From positions 558,001 through 622,000 of the forward strand of contig NZ_SGWX01000001.1 in NCBI RefSeq assembly GCF_004216535.1: a stretch of 64,000 bases of DNA, in the 5' to 3' direction. The notes beneath the pieces are model-generated. The model worked only from the letters and a program-made list of their open reading frames with translations, was not told where the DNA came from and ran no database searches. Shown piece after piece: positions 27,959 through 38,092 of the stretch. The position numbers were made by a program, and so were the translations under genes. This DNA comes from Xylanimonas ulmi. Lineage in GTDB: Bacteria; Actinomycetota; Actinomycetes; Actinomycetales; Cellulomonadaceae. Within the stretch, counting starts at the first letter, position 1. The number at the start of each line of letters is the position of its first letter.

Positions 27959-28884
27959 GCCGTATCGCCGAGTCGTTGTTCTGGATCGGACGGTACGTCG
28001 AGCGCGCCGACGACACCGCGCGCATCCTCGACGTCCATGTGCAGCGTCTGTCGGAGGACCCGTTCGCCGAGGAGCAGCTCGCGTGCCGCTCACTCCTGGC
28101 GATCATGGACCACCCCGCTCCGCCGACCGAGGAGCTCCTCGACCGCGAACTGGTGGTGCGGTTGCTCGCGCGCGACCTGGCCAACCCGTCGTCGATCGCC
28201 GGGTCGCTGGTCTCGGCGCGCGAGAACGCCCGGCGCGCCCGCGAGATCGTCTCGACCGAGTTGTGGGAGTGCCTCAACACCACGCGCAACGAGGTCTCGA
28301 CCATGGCGCTGGCGCTCATCCCGCACGACTTCTTCGCCTGGGTGCGCCAGCGCGCCGCCGTCGTCGCAGGGATCATGGACTCCGCAACGAGCCGTGACGC
28401 GACGTGGCACTTCATGATCCTGGGCCGGTCGATCGAGCGCGCCGACATGACGGCCCGCCTGGTCACCACGCAGGCGCGCCTCGGGGTGGCCGGTCCCGGC
28501 TGGACGACGTTGCTGCGCTCGTGCGGCGCCCACGAGGCGTTCCTGCGCGCCTACCGCGGGCGCGCCGACGACGACCGCGCCGCCGGGTTCCTGCTGCGCG
28601 ACCGGCTGTTCCCGCGCTCGATCGTCGCCGCGCTCACGCAGGCCGACGCGGCGCTGCGCGACCTGGAGCCGGCCGAGGCCGGCCGCGGCGCCGGCGACGA
28701 GGCGCGCCGGGAGCTCGGCATCGTGCGCACCGAACTGGAGTACGCGCGCCTCGACGACCTGCTCGAGCGGCTGCCTGAGGTCATGGAGCGCGTCCAGCAC
28801 GCGTGCTCCCGGGCCAGCGACGCCGTCAAGGAGAGGTACTTCCTGGCCGCCGCGACGACGTCCTGGGTGGGGGAGGCGCTGTGA
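27952..28884 (+). CDS. Alpha-E domain protein (DUF403)
   Basis: 310-residue all-helical protein of the alpha-E family. The start MLSRIAESLFWIGRYVERAD is diagnostic, and a second copy of the motif occurs at ILGRSIERADMTARLVTT. These proteins always travel with circularly permuted ATP-grasp enzymes and are thought to be their non-catalytic partner or scaffold (genome-context inference in the literature). It overlaps the ATP-grasp gene by 7 bases and the transglutaminase gene by 4 (GTGA). Confidence 0.92.
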   Translation: MLSRIAESLFWIGRYVERADDTARILDVHVQRLSEDPFAEEQLACRSLLAIMDHPAPPTEELLDRELVVRLLARDLANPSSIAGSLVSARENARRAREIVSTELWECLNTTRNEVSTMALALIPHDFFAWVRQRAAVVAGIMDSATSRDATWHFMILGRSIERADMTARLVTTQARLGVAGPGWTTLLRSCGAHEAFLRAYRGRADDDRAAGFLLRDRLFPRSIVAALTQADAALRDLEPAEAGRGAGDEARRELGIVRTELEYARLDDLLERLPEVMERVQHACSRASDAVKERYFLAAATTSWVGEAL

Positions 28885-29720
28885 GCGTGCTGCGGGTGGT
28901 CCACACGACCTCGTTCGACTACGGCGGCCCGGTGCGCGCCTCCTACAACGAGGCGCGCATGCGGCCGGTCGACGACGAGGACCAGCATGTGCGCAGCGCG
29001 CGCGTCGACGTGCGCCCCCACACGTGGTTCGACGAGTACGTCGACTACTGGGGCACCGCGGTCACCGCGTTCGAGCTGCTCAGCGAGCACGAGCGGCTGA
29101 CCATCGTCGCCGAGTCCGTCGTCGAGCGCCGTCCGGCCTCCGCGCCCGCGCTGACGTGGTCGTGGTCCGACCTGGGCGGCGAGGCCGTGCTGGACGCCCA
29201 CGCCGCGTTCCTCTCGCCGACCTCGACCACCGAGGCGCCCGACGACGTCGCGGCGCTCGCGCTCGAGGCGGCGGGCGGCTTGGCCCCGACCGAGGCCGCT
29301 GAGGCGGTGTGCCTGGCGGTGCGCGACCAGCTTGAGTACGTCCCCGGCGTGACCGCGGTGCACACTCCGGCCGCTGAGGCGTGGGCCGCGCGCAAGGGCG
29401 TCTGCCAGGACATGGCGCACCTGGCGATCGGGGCGCTGCGCAGCGTCGGGATCCCGGCCCGGTATGTGTCGGGGTACCTGCACCCCAACAGTGACGCGCC
29501 GCTCGGGGAGACCGTGCGGGGGGACTCGCACGCGTGGGTCGAGTTCTGGACGGGCGCGTGGGTCGGGTACGACCCCACCAACCGCCGGTTCGTCAGCACC
29601 GACCACATCGTGGTCGCGCGCGGGCGCGAGTACGGTGACGTGCCGCCGCTCAAGGGCGTCTACGCCGGACGCGGCCCGGCGGCGCCGCAGGTCGAGGTGC
29701 GCATCACGCGCGTCGCCTGA
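28881..29720 (+). CDS. Transglutaminase-like cysteine protease
   Basis: 279-residue protein with an N-terminal bacterial transglutaminase-like beta domain (VVHTTSFDYGGPVRASYNEA) and a transglutaminase core. The catalytic triad can be read: Cys in ARKGVCQDMAHLAIGALRS, His in GDSHAWVEFW, Asp in VGYDPTNRRF. In this operon type it is expected to cleave or transfer peptides made by the ATP-grasp partner. GTG 28881 overlaps the upstream stop. The Anbu peptidase that sometimes completes this locus is missing; the next gene is convergent. Confidence 0.92.
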   Translation: MSVLRVVHTTSFDYGGPVRASYNEARMRPVDDEDQHVRSARVDVRPHTWFDEYVDYWGTAVTAFELLSEHERLTIVAESVVERRPASAPALTWSWSDLGGEAVLDAHAAFLSPTSTTEAPDDVAALALEAAGGLAPTEAAEAVCLAVRDQLEYVPGVTAVHTPAAEAWAARKGVCQDMAHLAIGALRSVGIPARYVSGYLHPNSDAPLGETVRGDSHAWVEFWTGAWVGYDPTNRRFVSTDHIVVARGREYGDVPPLKGVYAGRGPAAPQVEVRITRVA

Positions 29721-29724
29721 CGCG

Positions 29725-30471
29725 TCACGGGGTGACGCCCGCGGCGAGCGCGGCGGCGAGCGCGTCCTTGTCGCCGTCGACGACGACGCCGGCGTCCGCG
29801 GGCGTGACCCGGCGCCACAGCACCAGGTCGAGGGCGCGCGCGTCGCCGGTGGCGGTCGCCGCGGGCGTCTCGTCGGGCGACCGACCGGCCTCGTGCCCGC
29901 CGAGCGTCCAGGACGCCCCGGTCGCGGCGTCGCGCAGCGTGACCAGCCGCGCCAGCGGCGCCATCCGGCCGAGCCGCACCTGGCGTGGCTCGAACACCGT
30001 CACGACCTCTTCGACCCCGTCGGCCCACAGCCTGGGGTCGACGTCCGCCTCGGACGCGACGGCGTCGTACACCTCGGGCGTCCAGGCGCCCGCGCGCGCC
30101 GCGGCCAGGTCCCCCAGGTGGATGAGCGTCTCGTGCGTCTGGCGGCGGAACCAGAACGACGCCGTTCCCGGCCCGGTGAGCGTGCGCGCGGCGGCGTCGG
30201 GTCCGGCCGCGGCGAGCGTCGCGCGCAGCGCGTCGGCGTGCCCGGCGTAGAGCGCGGCGAGGGCGGCGGCGTCGAGCGCGGGATCACGCGTGCGGTCGCC
30301 GACGGCCATGCCCGCGGCCCAGTGGTGGATCCCGGCCAGGTGCGCCACGAGGTCGCGCACCCGCCACCCGCCCAGCCCGGGAACGGTGGCGTCGGGGTCG
30401 ACCTCGGAGGTGAGCGCGGCGAAGGCGCCCTGGAGGCGTGCGAGCTGGGCGAGGAACGCGGCGGGCGTCAT
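29725..30471 (-). CDS. Maleylpyruvate isomerase family (DinB-like) protein
   Basis: 248-residue protein of the mycothiol-dependent maleylpyruvate isomerase/DinB-like family. The N-terminal four-helix bundle includes TVPGLGGWRVRDLVAHLAGI and the histidine-containing helix RQTHETLIHLGDLAAA; the C-terminal MDMPI_C-type domain has RLVTLRDAATGASWTLGG and ends with the usual ALDLVLWRRV pattern. Members use mycothiol as cofactor, fitting an actinobacterial host; the substrate is unknown. It converges on the transglutaminase with a gap of 4 bases. Confidence 0.85.
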   Translation of the reverse strand: MTPAAFLAQLARLQGAFAALTSEVDPDATVPGLGGWRVRDLVAHLAGIHHWAAGMAVGDRTRDPALDAAALAALYAGHADALRATLAAAGPDAAARTLTGPGTASFWFRRQTHETLIHLGDLAAARAGAWTPEVYDAVASEADVDPRLWADGVEEVVTVFEPRQVRLGRMAPLARLVTLRDAATGASWTLGGHEAGRSPDETPAATATGDARALDLVLWRRVTPADAGVVVDGDKDALAAALAAGVTP

Positions 30472-30562
30472 GGCGGCACGCTAGCGGCGGCCACGCGCGA
30501 CGCGCAGCATGGGAGAATGTCGAGGCCCATCCCGCCGAGAACCTCGAAGAAGCGAGTACGCG

Positions 30563-32434
<1,872 letters not shown>

Positions 32435-32443
32435 GCGCGGCGC

Positions 32444-33814
32444 GTGCCCCAGCTTCCCGAGGGCGTCCCGCTGCCCGACGACGGCGCCCTGCCGCCCTGG
32501 GTCGCCGACCGCCCCACCGCGCCGTCGCCCCTGCGCGGCCGCTTTGGCGTCTACGTCCACGTCCCGTTCTGCTCGGTGCGCTGCGGGTACTGCGACTTCA
32601 ACACCTACACCGCGACCGAGCTCGGCGGCGGCGCCTCGCAGCACTCCTACGCGAGCACGGCGCTGCGCGAGGTCGCGCTCGCGCGCCGCGTCCTGGACGC
32701 CTCGGGGGTGACGCCGCGTCCGGTCTCGACGGTGTTCTTCGGCGGCGGCACGCCGACGATGCTCCCGGCCTCGGACCTCGTGCGGATCCTGCACGGCGTC
32801 CGCGACGCCTGGGGCCTGGCCGAGGCGTCGGGCGACGGCGAGGGCGCCGAGGTGACCACCGAGGCCAATCCCGACTCGGTGACCCCCGCCTCGCTGCGCG
32901 AGCTGGCCGACGGGGGCTTCACGCGCGTCTCGTTCGGCATGCAGTCGGCGGTTCCCTCGGTGCTGGCCACGCTCGACCGCACGCACGACCCGCGCCGCAT
33001 CCCCGACGTCGTGGCGTGGGCGCGCGACGCCGGGCTCGAGGTGAGCCTCGACCTGATCTACGGCACGCCGGGGGAGACCCTGGACGACTGGCGGGCCTCG
33101 CTTGAGGCGGTCCTCGCCACGGGGGTCGAGCACGTGTCGGCGTACGCGCTCGTCGTCGAGCCGGGCACCAAGATGGGCGCCCAGGTGCGTCGCGGCCTGC
33201 TGCCGCTGCCCGACGAGGACGACCAGGCCACCAAGTACGAGCTCGCCGACGAGCTGCTCGGTGAGGCGGGGCTTGAGTGGTACGAGGTGAGCAACTGGTC
33301 CAAGCCCGGGCACGAGTGCCGGCACAACCTGGCCTATTGGCGCGGTGACGACTGGTGGGGCGTGGGGCCGGGCGCGCACAGCTACGTCGCGGCGCCGCGG
33401 CGGTCCGGCGACGCGCGGGGGGTCTCGACAGGCTCGACCGGCGGGATGGGTGCGACCGGCGGGATGGGTGTGACCGGCGAGCCCGCGTATGCCGGCGTGC
33501 GCTGGTGGAACGTCAAGCATCCGCGCCGCTACGCCGCGCTCTTGGAGCAGGGCCGCACGCCGGGCGCGGCGCGCGAGCTGCTGACCGCGCAGGACGACGC
33601 GCTCGAACGCGTGATGCTCGGCATTCGGCTGCGCGAGGGCCTGCCGCTCGACGCGCTCACGCGCACGGGCCGCGCCGCCGTCGCCGCAATGGTCGCGCGC
33701 GGACTGCTGGACGGGCCCGCGGCGTTGGGCGCCGACGGCGGCGTGCGTCGCGCGCTGCTGACGCTGCGCGGTCGGCTGCTGGCCGACGCCGTGGTGCGTG
33801 ACCTGACCGACTGA
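32444..33814 (+). CDS. hemW: HemW-like radical SAM protein (heme chaperone)
   Basis: 456 residues, longer than typical HemW (about 380-400). Radical-SAM cluster motif CSVRCGYCDF follows VYVHVPFC; FGGGTPTML, NPDSVT, SFGMQS and the C-terminal WNVKHPRRYAALLEQG are all HemW features. HemW binds heme and is a proposed heme chaperone; it is not the oxygen-independent coproporphyrinogen oxidase it resembles. An insertion of about 35 residues between GPGAHSY and RWWNVKHP includes the product of a REP-like copy plus an 18-bp tandem repeat (TGGMGATGGMG). The gene is the second of the lepA-hemW unit. Confidence 0.93.
   Translation: MPQLPEGVPLPDDGALPPWVADRPTAPSPLRGRFGVYVHVPFCSVRCGYCDFNTYTATELGGGASQHSYASTALREVALARRVLDASGVTPRPVSTVFFGGGTPTMLPASDLVRILHGVRDAWGLAEASGDGEGAEVTTEANPDSVTPASLRELADGGFTRVSFGMQSAVPSVLATLDRTHDPRRIPDVVAWARDAGLEVSLDLIYGTPGETLDDWRASLEAVLATGVEHVSAYALVVEPGTKMGAQVRRGLLPLPDEDDQATKYELADELLGEAGLEWYEVSNWSKPGHECRHNLAYWRGDDWWGVGPGAHSYVAAPRRSGDARGVSTGSTGGMGATGGMGVTGEPAYAGVRWWNVKHPRRYAALLEQGRTPGAARELLTAQDDALERVMLGIRLREGLPLDALTRTGRAAVAAMVARGLLDGPAALGADGGVRRALLTLRGRLLADAVVRDLTD
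33421..33480. repeat. REP-like element followed by 18-bp tandem repeat inside hemW
   Basis: GGTCTCGACAGGCTCGACC (33421-33439) is a degenerate repeat copy. The 18-bp unit GACCGGCGGGATGGGTGC then occurs at 33436-33453 and 33454-33471 (one base different), with a partial third unit. All stays in frame. Confidence 0.65.
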
Positions 33815-33892
33815 CGGACCGACTGCGAACCATGTGGCGGGCCGGAACCTGGCGGGCTGGGATCTCAGGCGAGCCGGCCGGGGCGGCCCCGC

Positions 33893-34279
33893 TCAGCGCA
33901 CGAAGCGGATCGAGAGCGGGTACCGGTACAGGTCGCCGCGTGAGGCGGCGATCGCGCCCAGGATGCCGAAGACGATCGACAGCACCCACGCCGCGAGCAT
34001 GATGACGGCGCCGACGAGCAGCACCAGCGTGATCAGCCCGACGACGTAGGCGATCGTCAGCGTGATCTGAAAGTTGAGCGACTCCTTGGCCTGGTCGTCG
34101 ACGAGCGGGCTGCGGTGGCGGAACACCAGCCAGATCACGAGCGGCGCGAGCACCGGGGCGAGGCCCGCGCTGATCGGGGCGAGCAGGATGGGCGCCAAGT
34201 GGGCGGCCATCGACCAGTTGCGCGCCTCGTTCTCGGGCAAAGGCGGAGGCGGCGGCGCGGCGTACTGAGTCGGGCTCAC
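33893..34279 (-). CDS. DUF4870 small membrane protein
   Basis: 128-residue protein with a Pro-rich N-terminus (YAAPPPPPLPENEA), then WSMAAHLAPIL and three to four hydrophobic segments; RHRSPLVDDQAKESLNFQIT is the DUF4870/TIC20-like signature. Function is unknown. GTG 34279 is preceded by a -10 box at a leaderless distance. The gene is divergent from the Pro-rich membrane protein at 34393. Confidence 0.85.
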   Translation of the reverse strand: MSPTQYAAPPPPPLPENEARNWSMAAHLAPILLAPISAGLAPVLAPLVIWLVFRHRSPLVDDQAKESLNFQITLTIAYVVGLITLVLLVGAVIMLAAWVLSIVFGILGAIAASRGDLYRYPLSIRFVR

Positions 34280-34286
34280 AAAGCCC

Positions 34287-34292
34287 AGGTTA
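34287..34292 (-). promoter_or_regulatory. -10 box, probable leaderless promoter of the DUF4870 gene
   Basis: TAACCT on the minus strand ends 7 bases before the GTG at 34279. Confidence 0.45.
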
Positions 34293-34392
34293 GGTCCGGA
34301 CAGCGCCGCTGTCTGCGCCAACGTGGCGACACGCGACAGCGCGCGCCGCCCGTGTGGTGGCCATACGGCCCAGGACGCGCCAGGCTGGGCCC

Positions 34393-35265
34393 ATGAGCGA
34401 CCCCTTCGGAACCACGCCGACGCCCGACCCGAACGAGCCGCGGCCGCCAGCGCCGCCCACCGGGCCGCCCTCCGCGGCCGCGCCGCCGCCCTACGGCCAG
34501 GCGGCCCCACCGCCCTACGGTCCGCCAGCACCACCGCAGTACCCCCAGCCGGGTGGCTTCCCGACCGCCCCACCCGCCACTCCGTACGGCGAGTTCGCCG
34601 GCCCGCTGCTGCGCGTCGGCGACGCGCTGCGCTTCGCGTGGGCGAAGTTCCAGCAGAACGCGCTCGCGTGGGTCCTGTTCATGATCATCACAGCCATCGT
34701 GACGGCAGTCCTCAACGGGCCGAGTGTGAGCGCGTCGCTGCGTCAGGTGCAAAGCGCCTTCGACGGGGACGTCATCACCGGTGCGGGACCCGGCGCGGGT
34801 GCGCTGCTGCTGCAGTTGGTGGCCCTGATCGTCGGCGCGGCGGTGCAGGTGTTCGCGATGAGCACCGCGTTGCGCGAGGCCGACGGCTCGCGGCCGAGGC
34901 TCGGAGCGTTCTTCTCCGCCAGCCGTCTCGGCCCCGCGATCGTGGTAGCGGTCCTGGTGTCGATCGCCGCCTCGATCGCCGGGGCGCTGATCTTACTGGT
35001 CGGCGGGCTCGTGCTCTACCTCTTCGCGGCGTTCGCCGTGCCATTCGTGCTCGACCGGGGCCTGCCGGTGTTCGGCGCCATCGGCGAGAGCTTCCGCGTG
35101 GTCGGGCGCAACTTCGGCCCGATGCTTCTGCTCCTGCTGGCGCTGATCGGCATCAACATCCTCGGCGCCATCCCCCTCGGCCTGGGGCTGCTCGTCACGC
35201 TGCCGCTGTCCGCCCTCGCGCTGGCCTACGCCTTCCGGAGGCTGACGGGCGGCACGATCGTCTGA
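34393..35265 (+). CDS. Polytopic membrane protein with Pro-rich N-terminus
   Basis: 290 residues. The first 80 are Pro/Ala/Tyr-rich with repeated PPPYG units, a cytoplasmic tail type common in actinobacterial membrane proteins. Five to six hydrophobic segments follow (for example WVLFMIITAIVTAVL, LLLQLVALIVGAAVQVFAMS, LLLLLALIGINILGAIPLGL). Resemblance is to DUF975/YciC-like glycerophosphoryl membrane domains (FVLDRGLPVFGAIGESFRVV), but I do not assign a function. The ATG is supported by the repeat-rich start; the nearest -10-like hexamer (CAGGCT) is weak. Confidence 0.7.
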   Translation: MSDPFGTTPTPDPNEPRPPAPPTGPPSAAAPPPYGQAAPPPYGPPAPPQYPQPGGFPTAPPATPYGEFAGPLLRVGDALRFAWAKFQQNALAWVLFMIITAIVTAVLNGPSVSASLRQVQSAFDGDVITGAGPGAGALLLQLVALIVGAAVQVFAMSTALREADGSRPRLGAFFSASRLGPAIVVAVLVSIAASIAGALILLVGGLVLYLFAAFAVPFVLDRGLPVFGAIGESFRVVGRNFGPMLLLLLALIGINILGAIPLGLGLLVTLPLSALALAYAFRRLTGGTIV

Positions 35266-35268
35266 CCG

Positions 35269-35478
35269 TCACGCCAGCCGCGTGCTGTGGCGCCGGGGGT
35301 GCAGAAGGCCGTGCAGGCGGTCTCGCAGTCCCGGCGCCGTGCGGGTGGGGATACCGTTCGCGGCGGCGTGCTGCCGGCGCTCCGCGCGGATCTCGCGAGC
35401 CATCCGCACCTGCTCCAGGTGGCGGCGCAGCGCCTCGTCCTCGGCCTGGCGGATGAGGCTCATGACGATCGGGTCCAT
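35269..35478 (-). CDS. Small charged protein, MDP-type micro-ORF 1
   Basis: 69-residue unknown protein beginning MDPIVMSLIRQAEDEALRRH. It is mostly one amphipathic, Arg/Glu-rich helix followed by a basic tail (LRDRLHGLLHPRRHSTRLA). ATG 35478 has GGGAGCCCCACC just before it; the same ribosome-site layout and MDP start recur in the micro-ORF at 36510-36677, so the two look like paralogues. Function unknown. It lies convergent to the membrane protein, ending 3 bases after it. Confidence 0.5.
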   Translation of the reverse strand: MDPIVMSLIRQAEDEALRRHLEQVRMAREIRAERRQHAAANGIPTRTAPGLRDRLHGLLHPRRHSTRLA

Positions 35479-35645
35479 GGTGGGGCTCCCTGCGTGTGTC
35501 GACTGGCTGATGCCAAGAGCCTCGTCGCTGAGGTGGCCCGCGGGCATCGGGCAGGCGCCCTATTTCTGCGGCCCGCCTCCGGCCCGGGGTGCGGCGCCCA
35601 CCTCAGACGCCGCCGAGCCCGCCTCAGACGCGCGCCCCATCACGC

Positions 35646-36488
35646 TCACGCGGTCACGAAGTCGATGAGCTCCTCGACCCGGCCCAGCAGCGCCGGGTCG
35701 AGGTCGCGGTAGTCGCGGACCGAGCGCAGGATGCGCTGCCACGCCCGCGCGACGTCCTCCTGGGACGAGGCGGGCCAGCCCAAGGAGCGCAGGATGCCGC
35801 GCTTCCACTCGACGCCCCGTTCGATGACGGGCCAGGCGTCCAGACCCAGGCGCTGTGCGCGCACCGCCTGCCAGACGTCGACGTAGGGGTGTCCGAGCAC
35901 CAGCGTCGTGCCGGCGGGGACGGTGCGCAGCGCCTCGTCGGCCAGCCGCCGCTCCTTGGAGCCGGGGACCAGGTGGTCCACCAGCACGCCCACGCGCCGC
36001 TGCGGCGTGGGGCGGAAGTCGGCGAGCGCCGCGGCGAGGTTGTCGACGCCGTCGAGCATCTCGACGACGACGCCCTCGACGCGCAGGTCGTCGCCCCAGA
36101 CCTTCTCGACGAGCTCCGCGTCATGCTTGCCCTCGACCCAGATGCGCGAGCCCCGCGCGACGCGCGCCCGCCCCCCGTGGACGGCCACCGAGCCCGACGC
36201 CGTCCGGGTGGGCGGCGTCGGGGCTCGGGAGGTCATGGGCGCGGTCAGGACGACGGGACGCCCGTCGACCCAGAAGCCGGGTCCGAGGGGGAACGACCGG
36301 GTGCGCCCTGCGCGGTCCTCCAGCACCACCAGGTGCATGCCGCCGGACTTCTCGACACGGACCACGGCCCCCACCCACCCGGTCTGGACCTCCTCGACGA
36401 CGAGGCCGCGCTCTGCTGCGCGGGGTTGCGACGCGGGTCTGCGGTGTGGGGCCGAGGTCAGGGCGTCAAGGCCGTAGCGGTCATGCAC
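35646..36488 (-). CDS. DUF3097 protein, TOPRIM-like
   Basis: 280-residue actinobacterial protein of family DUF3097, function unknown. An N-terminal beta-rich part (GLVVEEVQTGWVGAVVRVE) is followed by SRIWVEGKHDAELVEKVWGD, ML DG VDNL and VGVLVDHLVPGSKE. The VEGKHDAE block with downstream acidic motifs resembles the Glu and DxD metal sites of TOPRIM domains (as in RNase M5 or DnaG), so a nucleic-acid-related activity is possible; that is inference. The C-terminus has GHPYVDVWQAVRAQRLGLDA. Flanked on both sides by the two MDP micro-ORFs. Confidence 0.8.
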   Translation of the reverse strand: MHDRYGLDALTSAPHRRPASQPRAAERGLVVEEVQTGWVGAVVRVEKSGGMHLVVLEDRAGRTRSFPLGPGFWVDGRPVVLTAPMTSRAPTPPTRTASGSVAVHGGRARVARGSRIWVEGKHDAELVEKVWGDDLRVEGVVVEMLDGVDNLAAALADFRPTPQRRVGVLVDHLVPGSKERRLADEALRTVPAGTTLVLGHPYVDVWQAVRAQRLGLDAWPVIERGVEWKRGILRSLGWPASSQEDVARAWQRILRSVRDYRDLDPALLGRVEELIDFVTA

Positions 36489-36509
36489 GACCGAGACTGT
36501 AGGGGCGCC

Positions 36510-36677
36510 TCAGCGCGCGCGGCGCACTGCCACGCCGAACCTGAGGTGCTTGCTGGGGCTCCAGTGGCGGCGGATCTGCTGCTCGGGCCGCTCGGCGGCC
36601 TGGCGGCGGTGCTCGGCCTCGATGGCGCGGAGCGTTTCGGCGGCGCGCCAGCTGGTGACGTACGACTGTGGATCCAT
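36510..36677 (-). CDS. Small charged protein, MDP-type micro-ORF 2
   Basis: 55-residue unknown protein beginning MDPQSYVTSWRAAETLRAIE, an amphipathic helix followed by a basic tail (SPSKHLRFGVAVRRAR). Ribosome site GGAGCCCCC directly precedes ATG 36677. It resembles micro-ORF 1 in start, helix and basic end. The 258 bases between it and hrcA hold the CIRCE promoter and a short hairpin (CGGCAC/GTGCCG near 36772-36790), and no other gene that I can see. Confidence 0.5.
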   Translation of the reverse strand: MDPQSYVTSWRAAETLRAIEAEHRRQAAERPEQQIRRHWSPSKHLRFGVAVRRAR

Positions 36678-36874
36678 GGGGGCTCCTTCACTCCCGGGCG
36701 AGCCGGGGTGTGGCCCGCCGTGCATCCGGCGATCCGTGGTGGCGTCATCGCCGGGCCGACGACCTGGCGTCGGCACCTCTATTGTGCCGTGGACGGGTGG
36801 CCCGAGCGGGGCGCGTGGCGCGGGGTGTCGGCGCGGTGACGGCCCCTGTCGGACGCTGGGGTGGCTCCCGCGCG

Positions 36875-36880
36875 TAGAAT
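36875..36880 (+). promoter_or_regulatory. -10 box of the hrcA operon
   Basis: TAGAAT overlaps the left arm of the CIRCE operator, so HrcA binding would cover the promoter. The leader to TTG 36936 is about 50 bases. Confidence 0.6.
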
Positions 36881-36905
36881 GGCACTCAGTGTCTGAGAGT
36901 GCTAA
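36879..36905. promoter_or_regulatory. CIRCE operator (HrcA site)
   Basis: Arms ATGGCACTC (36879-36887) and GAGTGCTAA (36897-36905) separated by exactly 9 bases. The right arm is perfect CIRCE; the left arm keeps GCACTC but departs from the TTA end. Placement just upstream of hrcA gives the expected autoregulation of the heat-shock operon. Confidence 0.9.
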
Positions 36906-36935
36906 ACGCGGCGGGCGAGAGCGGGAGGGGGCGTC

Positions 36936-38033
36936 TTGAGCGAGGAACGCCAACTTGACGTGCTGCGCGCGATCGTCGAGGACTACGTGGCGACGCGTGA
37001 GCCCGTCGGCTCGCGCGTGCTGACGGAGCGGCATGGCTTCGGCGTCTCACCGGCGACCATCCGCAACGACATGGCGACGCTGGAGGAGGCCGGGTACATC
37101 GCGCAGCCGCACACCTCGGCGGGGCGCGTGCCGACCGACAAGGGCTACCGCCTGTTCGTCGACCGGCTCGCCGAGGTCCGGCCGCTATCGGCGCCGCAGA
37201 AGCGCGCGATCGAGACGTTCCTGTCGCGCGCGGTGGACCTCGACGACGTCCTGGTGCGCGCTGGGCGGCTCATCGCCCAGCTCACGGGCCAGGTCGCCAT
37301 CGTCCAGTACCCGTCGCTGCGGCTGTCCGGCCTGCGGCACCTGGAGCTCGTCCCCGTGGGCGAGACGCGGCTGCTCGTGGTCGTGATCACCGACACGGGC
37401 CGCGTCGAGCAGCGGTTCCTCGACGTCCCGGCGCCCGACGGCGGTGACGACGCGCCCGTCATCGACGAGGCGACCCTGGGCGAGCTGCGGGTGCGGTTGA
37501 ACGCCGCGGCCGCGGGTATGCGCCTGTCCAGCCTTGCCGACGCGTTCGAGCGTGTGGTCGACGGAGTCGACCCGCGGTTGCGGCCGCTCGCGCGAGCCAT
37601 CGCCGACCTGGTCGTCGAGACCCTGGACGAGGAGCGCGAGGAGCGTCTCGTCATGGTCGGCACGGCGAACCTCGCCCGCGCCGAGATGCGCTTCGAGCAG
37701 GGCCTGAGCCCCGTCTTGGAGGCCCTTGAGGAGCAGGTCGTGCTGCTCGGTCTGCTGACCGAGATGTCGACCAACCCCCGCAGCCCGCGCGACGGCCGGG
37801 ACGACGAGCGCGAGCCGGAGTCCTGGGCCAGGGGCGGCGTCGCCGTGCGCATCGGGCACGAGAACCGCCTCGACGGCTTCACCGAGGTGTCGGTGGTCGC
37901 CTCCGGATACGGCTCGGACGGCGACACCGTCGCGACGCTCGGCTCCGTCGGCCCCACGCGCATGGACTACCCCGGAACGATCACCGCGGTCCGTGCCGTC
38001 GCCCGCTACCTGTCCCGCGTCCTTCCGAACTGA
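36936..38033 (+). CDS. hrcA: Heat-inducible transcription repressor HrcA
   Basis: 365 residues. N-terminal winged helix (about 1-75: [20 protein letters not shown], then [20 protein letters not shown]), a central GAF-like domain and the inserted dimerisation segment follow. It represses its own operon through CIRCE until heat frees it from the chaperonin system. The start is TTG, supported by GGGAGGGGG 5 bases upstream. A small GCCCGC/GCGGGC hairpin (38034-38049) lies between it and dnaJ. Confidence 0.97.
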   Translation: MSEERQLDVLRAIVEDYVATREPVGSRVLTERHGFGVSPATIRNDMATLEEAGYIAQPHTSAGRVPTDKGYRLFVDRLAEVRPLSAPQKRAIETFLSRAVDLDDVLVRAGRLIAQLTGQVAIVQYPSLRLSGLRHLELVPVGETRLLVVVITDTGRVEQRFLDVPAPDGGDDAPVIDEATLGELRVRLNAAAAGMRLSSLADAFERVVDGVDPRLRPLARAIADLVVETLDEEREERLVMVGTANLARAEMRFEQGLSPVLEALEEQVVLLGLLTEMSTNPRSPRDGRDDEREPESWARGGVAVRIGHENRLDGFTEVSVVASGYGSDGDTVATLGSVGPTRMDYPGTITAVRAVARYLSRVLPN

Positions 38034-38092
38034 GCCCGCCTCGGCGGGCCCGCCCTGACCCCACCTGTCATGCCGTCATCGAAGAGAGACCT

